A stretch of DNA of 64,000 bases. Source: an uncultured Bacilli bacterium (lineage in GTDB: Bacteria; Bacillota_I; Bacilli_A; RF39; UBA660). A model generated the notes under the pieces. It saw only the letters and a list, made by a program, of their open reading frames with translations, had not been told where the DNA came from and ran no database searches. The position numbers were made by a program, and so were the translations under genes. The stretch's first letter is position 1. Each line of letters begins with the position of its first letter. Of this stretch, positions 58,346-64,000 are shown piece by piece. The DNA is taken from positions 103,572 to 167,571 of the forward strand of contig CAKOKS010000002.1 in NCBI GenBank assembly GCA_934095845.1, written 5' to 3'.

Positions 58346-59041
58346 ATGTTAGAATTTATCTTAGTTGACGATGAGAAAGAGATGCGAGATAAAGAAAGAC
58401 AAATAATTAATGATGTTTTATTAAAAACTGATATTGCATATGAAATAAAAGAATTTTCATCATTAACTAAGGAATTAAAAAGTGTAATTAATAGTAATAA
58501 TCCTAAAGTTTATATACTTGATATTGATTTAAATTCTAAGGTAAATGGATTAGATATTGGTAAGTATATAAGAAACTATGATTGGGATAGTGAACTTTTA
58601 TATATAACAAGTCATGATAGAATGTTTGAAAAAGTATTTAGAAATATTTATAAAGTATTTGATTTTATAGAAAAATTTGATTCTATGGAAGAAAGACTTG
58701 CAAATGATTTAAAACAAATTATATTAAAGAAATGGGATAAAAAGAAATTTATCTATTCAAATTCAAGGGTAACTTTTGAAATATTCTTAGATGATATTTT
58801 ATATTTATACCGAGATACTATAGAAAGAAAAATTGCAATTAAAACTGTTAATGGAAACGTATTTTTAGTAAATAAAAATATAAATCAAATTATAGAAGAG
58901 TTAGATGATAGATTTATACAAGTACATAGATCTTGTATAGTTAATAAAAATAGAGTAAATGTTTATAACTGGGCTGGTGGTTACTTTATATTAGATACTA
59001 ATGAAAAAGTAAATATGTTATCTAAAAAATATAAGGTTTAA
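58346..59041 (+). CDS. LytTR-family response regulator (AgrA-like)
   Basis: 231 residues. The receiver has FILVDDE and the phospho-accepting Asp in YILDIDL; the LytTR domain covers about residues 130-231 with FIQVHRSCIVN and MLSKKYKV. GGAGGATAAA precedes ATG 58346. The stop is 3 bases from the kinase gene, so the pair is co-expressed. No peptide gene (agrD) or processing gene (agrB) is next to it. Confidence 0.9.
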   Translation: MLEFILVDDEKEMRDKERQIINDVLLKTDIAYEIKEFSSLTKELKSVINSNNPKVYILDIDLNSKVNGLDIGKYIRNYDWDSELLYITSHDRMFEKVFRNIYKVFDFIEKFDSMEERLANDLKQIILKKWDKKKFIYSNSRVTFEIFLDDILYLYRDTIERKIAIKTVNGNVFLVNKNINQIIEELDDRFIQVHRSCIVNKNRVNVYNWAGGYFILDTNEKVNMLSKKYKV

Positions 59042-59044
59042 TAT

Positions 59045-60304
59045 ATGAATGAATTTGTTTTAAATTTAGCAGCAGTATCATTTTCAGAATGTATACGTAT
59101 TGTCTTTTTTTCTGATATAACAGCGAATAAACCAGAGTTATCTAATAAAAATATAATTTATATTATTATCATATCATTAATATATAATGTCTTATCTTTA
59201 TATACTGATGGAGTGGTTAAATTTGTGTGTTTAACGGCATTATCAATATTCTTATATAAATCTTTGTTTAAAATTGAAATCAAAGATATTTTCTTTTATT
59301 TTTCAATGATACATATTATGTCTGAATTATTAGTTTTACCATTTGAATTTTTATTAAAAATTTATATAAATCAAAATGACATATTGATTGAGTCTGGTAG
59401 ATATTTAAAATTCTATTTTATATTTTTGCATAGCATAGTTTATGTTATTTTCTTACATAGAAAATCTTTAAGAGATGCTGCTGTAGTGCTTCACAATAAA
59501 GTAAGTAAAAAAGCAAATTATTTTAAAAATGTAGTATGTATTTTTGTGTTTTTAGGTGTATTTCATTATGTTTTAAATGTTTTTTCATTTAATGTTTCGA
59601 GACTATTGTTCACTATATACATAACTTTTACTATTAGTTTTTTATTACGATATATAGTTTTACAAATAGGATATTTAAATGATAATTATATACCTTTAAA
59701 AGATTATAATAGTTTAAAAAGAAAATATATTGATATGTCTAAAGATTTTGCAAATACAAGACATAATTTACTAAATGATTTTTTAGCGATAAAAACTAGC
59801 AAAGACAATCTTTTTGTTATAGATTCTTTAATTAAAAAGTATAAAAAAACTTATCAATTAGATGATATGTTTATGACAAGTAAGTTTGGTTTAGCTGGTC
59901 TTATAGATGTTAAAATAAGAAATGCTAAAAAATATGGCGTAAATGTTATATACGATGAGAAAGAGAAAATTGATTCTTCTACATATAGAAATGTGGATTA
60001 TGTTAAATTATGTGAAGCTGTTGGGATAGTAATAGATAATGCAATAGAAGCATCAATGACAGCTAATATGGGAATAAACAAAATTGTTTATATAAATATT
60101 TATAGTAAAACTGGATTACACATAAAAGTAATTAATTTATTTGATAATCCAATAGATATAGATAAAATGTTTGTTACAAATTATTCTACTAAGAAAAGAA
60201 GTAGTGGTATTGGTCTTAATTATTTAAATGAACTAGAAAGTTCTGGAATACACTCAAGTGTATTGATTGTTGATAATCGTTTTATAGTTAATATTGATGT
60301 CTAA
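59045..60304 (+). CDS. Sensor histidine kinase, AgrC/GHKL type
   Basis: 419 residues. Six or so membrane segments fill residues 1-210. A phospho-acceptor motif TRHNLLNDFLAIK follows, then the ATPase N box AVGIVIDNAIEAS and the G box SGIGLNYL. Typical of peptide-sensing AgrC kinases. The ligand is unknown. It partners with the LytTR regulator just upstream. Confidence 0.9.
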   Translation: MNEFVLNLAAVSFSECIRIVFFSDITANKPELSNKNIIYIIIISLIYNVLSLYTDGVVKFVCLTALSIFLYKSLFKIEIKDIFFYFSMIHIMSELLVLPFEFLLKIYINQNDILIESGRYLKFYFIFLHSIVYVIFLHRKSLRDAAVVLHNKVSKKANYFKNVVCIFVFLGVFHYVLNVFSFNVSRLLFTIYITFTISFLLRYIVLQIGYLNDNYIPLKDYNSLKRKYIDMSKDFANTRHNLLNDFLAIKTSKDNLFVIDSLIKKYKKTYQLDDMFMTSKFGLAGLIDVKIRNAKKYGVNVIYDEKEKIDSSTYRNVDYVKLCEAVGIVIDNAIEASMTANMGINKIVYINIYSKTGLHIKVINLFDNPIDIDKMFVTNYSTKKRSSGIGLNYLNELESSGIHSSVLIVDNRFIVNIDV

Positions 60305-60324
60305 AAGTATTAAAAATGTGTCTG

Positions 60325-60357
60325 AAATTAGTAAAAACACTAACTTTTTACTGATTT
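60325..60357 (+). other. Long hairpin after the two-component genes
   Basis: A 14-bp imperfect stem centred on AGTAAAAA/TTTTTACT with a 7-nt loop (60338-60344) is followed by AT-rich DNA but no clean T run. It may be a terminator or a regulatory hairpin. Confidence 0.45.
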
Positions 60358-60452
60358 GATAATTTTTAAAATGTATTCGACATGGTTTGACAAAAAATGT
60401 ATATTTTTTAAATTATAATAAGCGTGTAATAAAGAAGGAAGAAGGTGTAAAG

Positions 60453-60665
60453 ATGACTGGAAAAGTAAAGTGGTTTAATAATGAAAAAGGTTATGGATTT
60501 ATTGAATGTGAAAATCTTGATGATATATTTGTTCATTACTCAGCAATTATTAAAGATGGCTATAAAACTTTGAAAGAAGGAACATGTGTAAGCTTTAAGT
60601 TGGTGGAAACTGCAAAAGGTTTACAAGCCCTTGATGTAACAGAAGAAGTTATGACCGTAGCTTAA
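60453..60665 (+). CDS. Cold-shock protein
   Basis: 70 residues. [19 protein letters not shown] and DIFVHYSAI carry RNP1 and RNP2. It binds single-stranded RNA and DNA as an RNA chaperone. GAAGGTG precedes ATG 60453; a longer frame to 60387 is not supported. A long AT-rich leader (60305-60452) with TTGACA at 60387 suggests cold-regulated expression. Confidence 0.94.
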   Translation: MTGKVKWFNNEKGYGFIECENLDDIFVHYSAIIKDGYKTLKEGTCVSFKLVETAKGLQALDVTEEVMTVA

Positions 60666-60723
60666 TTGTTTTTCTTCAAAATTTCAAAATACTTTGCTAT
60701 AATGAATATAGGAAGGTGATACT

Positions 60724-61251
60724 ATGAATATTAATATTCGTGGGGATAAGATTGAAGTAACTGATTCAATCAAAAATTATGTAAAGGAGAAATTAGTTCG
60801 TCTTGATAAGTATTTTATGGAACCTAATAAAATCGATGCTCATGTACTAATAAGAGTTAGAAATGGCGAAGAAATTATTGAGGTTACAATTCCTACTTCA
60901 AAATATACTTTAAGAGCCGAAGAGAAAAACAGTGATTTATATGCAGCAATTGATTTAGTTGTTGATGTTCTTGAAAGACAAATTAGAAAAAATAAAACTA
61001 AATTAAATAGACAAAAGACACAAGAACCAACTAGTTTTGCTGTTCTAGAAGATATAGAAGAAATAGAAGAAGAAAGTTCAATTGTAAAAAGAAAAACTAT
61101 TGAAACAAAACCAATGGATGAAGAAGAAGCTATTTTACAAATGGAACTTTTAGGACATGATTTCTTTGTATTTAAAAATATTGATGAGGAATGTATTTCT
61201 GTTCTTTATAAAAGAAAAGATGGAAATTACGGAATTATTAATAGTAAATAG
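60724..61251 (+). CDS. hpf: Ribosome hibernation promoting factor (long form)
   Basis: 175 residues. The N-terminal YfiA-like domain (MNINIRGDKIEVTDSIKNYV) and the C-terminal dimerisation domain (residues about 120-175, KPMDEEEAILQMELLGHDFF) make the long HPF that joins two 70S ribosomes into 100S. AGGAAGGTGA precedes the ATG. Confidence 0.94.
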   Translation: MNINIRGDKIEVTDSIKNYVKEKLVRLDKYFMEPNKIDAHVLIRVRNGEEIIEVTIPTSKYTLRAEEKNSDLYAAIDLVVDVLERQIRKNKTKLNRQKTQEPTSFAVLEDIEEIEEESSIVKRKTIETKPMDEEEAILQMELLGHDFFVFKNIDEECISVLYKRKDGNYGIINSK

Positions 61252-61257
61252 TAGTTT

Positions 61258-61284
61258 CAAGGGCGAAGAAATATCGCTCTTTTT
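61258..61284 (+). terminator. Intrinsic terminator after hpf
   Basis: AGGGCGA/TCGCTCT stem with loop AGAAATA and five T. Confidence 0.8.
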
Positions 61285-61286
61285 GT

Positions 61287-61314
61287 TTGCGTTAAAGATA
61301 ATTTATGATATAAT
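61287..61314 (+). promoter_or_regulatory. secA promoter
   Basis: TTGCGT (61287-61292), 16 bases, extended -10 TGATATAAT (61306-61314). A leader of about 105 bases follows. Confidence 0.65.
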
Positions 61315-61427
61315 TATATAGAGAATGAATTAGGGTTAGAAGATAATACTATTAAATACGTGTTATTTTTTATTTGTTTTTAAACAAATTAATGATAAAA
61401 TATATTATTAATGGAGGGTATTAATAT

Positions 61428-63929
61428 ATGGGTATATTAAGAAGTTTAGTAGATACTGAATATAAAGAATTAAAAAGATTTAGACGTATAGCTGATAAAA
61501 TCGTTGCATTAGAAGATGAATATTCTAAAATGAATGATGAAGAGTTAGCAAATATGACTAATGTATTAAAAGATATGTTAGCAAATGGAAAAACAGTTGA
61601 TGATGAAGAAGTTATAGTTCCTGCATTTGCAACAGTAAGAGAAGCAGCTTATCGTAAGATAGGTGAAAAGCCTTATTATGTACAATTATTAGGTGGACTT
61701 GCTCTACATTTTGGTAATATTGCTGAAATGAAAACTGGAGAAGGTAAAACTTTAACAACTATTTTACCAGCATATTTAAATGCATTAACTGGAAAAGGTG
61801 TTCACGTTGTTACAGTTAATGAATATTTAACAAAAAGAAATGCTGAATGGATGGGACCAGTATATAATTTTCTTGGCTTAACAGTTGGAGTAAATTTAAA
61901 TTTTAAAGAAATAAGTAATGAAGAAAAAAGGCAAGTTTATAATTGTGATATAACTTATTCAACTAACAATGAAATTGGATTTGATTATTTAAGAGATAAT
62001 ATGGTTGTTAGAGCTGAAGATAGATGTATGAGAAAACTTAATTATGTTATTCTAGATGAAGTCGATTCAATTTTAATAGATGAAGCAAGAACTCCTTTAA
62101 TAATAAGTGGAGGAAAAGCTAATTCAGCTAATCTTTACGTGGAAGCAGATAGAGCAGTTAAAAAATTAGTTGAAGAAGAAGATTATACAGTTGATCAAAA
62201 AACTAAAAGTGTTATTTTAACAGAAGAAGGTTCTAGAAAAATTGAAAAATACTTTAAGTTAAAAAATCTTTATGATGTAGATAATTCAGCTTTAGTTCAT
62301 CATGTTAACCAAGCATTAAAAGCAAATTATGGAATGAAAATTGATGTTGATTATGTTGTAGATGGTGAACAAAATGTTGTTATAGTTGACCCATTTACAG
62401 GAAGACTTATGATTGGTAGACAATTTTCCGATGGTTTACATCAAGCATTAGAAGCTAAAGAGGGAGTTAAAATTAACGAAGAAACTCAAACTATGGCTAC
62501 AATTACATTCCAAAATTTATTTAGAATGTATGCTAAGATTTCTGGTATGACTGGTACAGCAAAAACAGAGGAAGAGGAATTTAGAGATATTTACAATATG
62601 TATGTTATCGAAATACCTACAAATAGACCTTGCATAAGAAAAGATATGGCTGATTTAATGTATGCAACTGAAGCTGGAAAATATAAAGCTATAGTTGAAT
62701 TTATTAAAGAAGTACATGCAACTCATCAACCAATTCTAGTTGGTACAATTTCAGTTGCATCAAATGAAAAATTATCAGCACTTTTAACAAAAGCTCATAT
62801 TAAGCATGAAGTATTAAATGCTAAGAATCATGCAAGAGAAGCCGAAATAATTGCTAAGGCTGGAGAGCAAGATGCTGTAACAATTGCAACTAACATGGCT
62901 GGTCGTGGAACAGATATTAAACTAGGTGAAGGTGTTGCAGAACTTGGAGGATTATGTGTTATAGGTACTGAAAGACATGAATCACGTCGTATTGATAACC
63001 AATTAAGAGGTCGTGCAGGACGTCAAGGAGATCCAGGATATTCTCAATTCTTTATATCATTTGAAGATGAATTAATGAGAAGATTTGGTGCAGATAAAGT
63101 TAAAGGTATGGTTGCTGCACTTGGACTTGATGAAATGCAACAAGTTAGAAGTAAAATGTTTAGTAAATCAGTTGAATCTGCCCAAAAGAAAGTTGAAGGA
63201 AACAACTATGATTCACGTAAGAATTTACTTGATTATGATAATATTGTTTCTGAACAAAGAAAAATTATTTATGAAAGAAGAAATGAAATATTGGATTCAG
63301 AAAATATTCATTCTATCATATTAGATACAATTAACGATCATTTAGATATGGTTATTGAATCTCATATTGAACCAGAAGGATATTTAACAGCTAAAGATTT
63401 AGAAGATATCGTTGAATATGTTAATAACTTTATTAAGAAAGATAAAATTAAATTAGAAGAAGTAGCTGGTAAAAATGACAATGATGTATTTGCAATTATA
63501 AGTGCTAGAGTTATAGAAACTTATGAAGAGAAAATATCAATAATACCAGAAGAAATAGTAAATGATTTTGAAAAACATATTTCATTAAGAGTTATTGATG
63601 AAGCTTGGGTAAAACATATTGCTGACATGGATCGTTTAAGAGAAGGTATTGGACTTCGTGGATATGGTCAAAACAATCCTTTACAAGCTTATGCTTTAGA
63701 AGGTTATGAAATGTTTGAAAACATGCAAGACAATATTGATGCTTCAATAACTACTTTCTTACTTCGTATGGAAATTAAACAAAACTTTACTGCTAAACCA
63801 ATGGAAGTAAACGCAAATGATGGAAAAGAAAAAGTTAAAAAAACAATCAAAAATGATAAAAAGATTGGTAGAAATGATTTGTGTCCATGTGGAAGTGGAA
63901 AAAAATATAAAAACTGTTGTGGTAAATAG
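61428..63929 (+). CDS. secA: Preprotein translocase ATPase SecA
   Basis: 833 residues. Walker A MKTGEGKTL, DEVDSILIDEART, the preprotein-binding region and the second nucleotide domain (GRAGRQGDPG) are complete. The C-terminus is a zinc-binding CPCGSGKKYKNCC tail for SecB or ribosome contact. It drives Sec export with SecYEG, of which secG is nearby. GGAGGG precedes the ATG. Confidence 0.98.
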   Translation: MGILRSLVDTEYKELKRFRRIADKIVALEDEYSKMNDEELANMTNVLKDMLANGKTVDDEEVIVPAFATVREAAYRKIGEKPYYVQLLGGLALHFGNIAEMKTGEGKTLTTILPAYLNALTGKGVHVVTVNEYLTKRNAEWMGPVYNFLGLTVGVNLNFKEISNEEKRQVYNCDITYSTNNEIGFDYLRDNMVVRAEDRCMRKLNYVILDEVDSILIDEARTPLIISGGKANSANLYVEADRAVKKLVEEEDYTVDQKTKSVILTEEGSRKIEKYFKLKNLYDVDNSALVHHVNQALKANYGMKIDVDYVVDGEQNVVIVDPFTGRLMIGRQFSDGLHQALEAKEGVKINEETQTMATITFQNLFRMYAKISGMTGTAKTEEEEFRDIYNMYVIEIPTNRPCIRKDMADLMYATEAGKYKAIVEFIKEVHATHQPILVGTISVASNEKLSALLTKAHIKHEVLNAKNHAREAEIIAKAGEQDAVTIATNMAGRGTDIKLGEGVAELGGLCVIGTERHESRRIDNQLRGRAGRQGDPGYSQFFISFEDELMRRFGADKVKGMVAALGLDEMQQVRSKMFSKSVESAQKKVEGNNYDSRKNLLDYDNIVSEQRKIIYERRNEILDSENIHSIILDTINDHLDMVIESHIEPEGYLTAKDLEDIVEYVNNFIKKDKIKLEEVAGKNDNDVFAIISARVIETYEEKISIIPEEIVNDFEKHISLRVIDEAWVKHIADMDRLREGIGLRGYGQNNPLQAYALEGYEMFENMQDNIDASITTFLLRMEIKQNFTAKPMEVNANDGKEKVKKTIKNDKKIGRNDLCPCGSGKKYKNCCGK

Positions 63930-63952
63930 CCCATAAAATAAGGGCTTGTGAG
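63930..63952 (+). terminator. Possible hairpin after secA
   Basis: AGCCC/GGGCT with an 8-10 nt loop, no T run. Weak. Confidence 0.3.
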
Positions 63953-64000
63953 ATTTTGAAAAGTTCAAAAAAGTGCTAAAAATAGCAAAATGTTTGCAAT

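Noticed and set aside
60305..60452. agrD-like peptide gene after the histidine kinase
   Set aside because: No start with a ribosome binding site and no Cys-containing short frame is visible.
63704..63968. Minus-strand frames at the secA 3' end
   Set aside because: Antisense to the conserved SecA zinc tail, no independent support.

Overview
The window is strongly AT-rich, and its gene order is that of a chromosome replication origin from the class Bacilli. Genes left of dnaA run on the minus strand (rpmH, rnpA, yidC, khpB, mnmE, mnmG, rsmG, noc). Most genes to the right run on the plus strand (dnaA, dnaN, recF, gyrB, gyrA, tadA, ffs, dnaX, ebfC, recR, bofA, holB, ricT, trmN6, pth, mfd, metG, tatD, 3D-domain gene, rsmA, yabG, spoVG, yabP, yabQ, divIC). 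Several genes belong to endospore formers (noc, bofA, yabG, spoVG, yabP, yabQ). With the very low G+C and the short proteins, this suggests an uncultured, AT-rich, probably spore-forming member of the Bacilli (Erysipelotrichia/RF39-like). That placement is inference.

Layout: 3-269 is the 3' end of a penicillin-binding protein gene. 280-7517 is the minus-strand origin operon. 7518-7874 and 9228-9369 form a bipartite oriC with repeated variant DnaA boxes. 7875-16596 holds dnaA, dnaN, a comK-like gene, recF, gyrB and gyrA. 16597-17543 has no gene but carries eight evenly spaced parS palindromes. 17544-33731 is DNA metabolism, translation and sporulation housekeeping, with an SRP RNA, a methionine T-box before metG and one Noc-binding site inside dnaX. 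33772-34124 is tmRNA.

34125 to about 41350 is an accessory island directly downstream of ssrA. It contains two paralogous small genes (one broken), a broken Mob/Pre relaxase, a 714-residue protein of unknown function with a weak ADP-ribosyltransferase-like stretch, a transposase remnant, a kinase-fold protein and a truncated transglutaminase-like gene. The broken reading frames are mostly interrupted by in-frame stop codons and not by frameshifts.

41426-54017 carries membrane and envelope genes (acyltransferase, YfhO, lipid kinase), a thioredoxin reductase with a membrane-anchored thioredoxin-like partner, a LysM protein, tRNA-Cys and typA. 54053-63929 holds a FemAB-type gene, secG-rnr-smpB, an AgrA/AgrC-like two-component system, a cold-shock protein gene, hpf and secA.

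The most notable features are the parS cluster, a Noc whose recognition residues match the NBS found in dnaX, a comK homologue inside the dnaN-recF interval, a tmRNA tag ending in VYA, and the decayed island next to ssrA.
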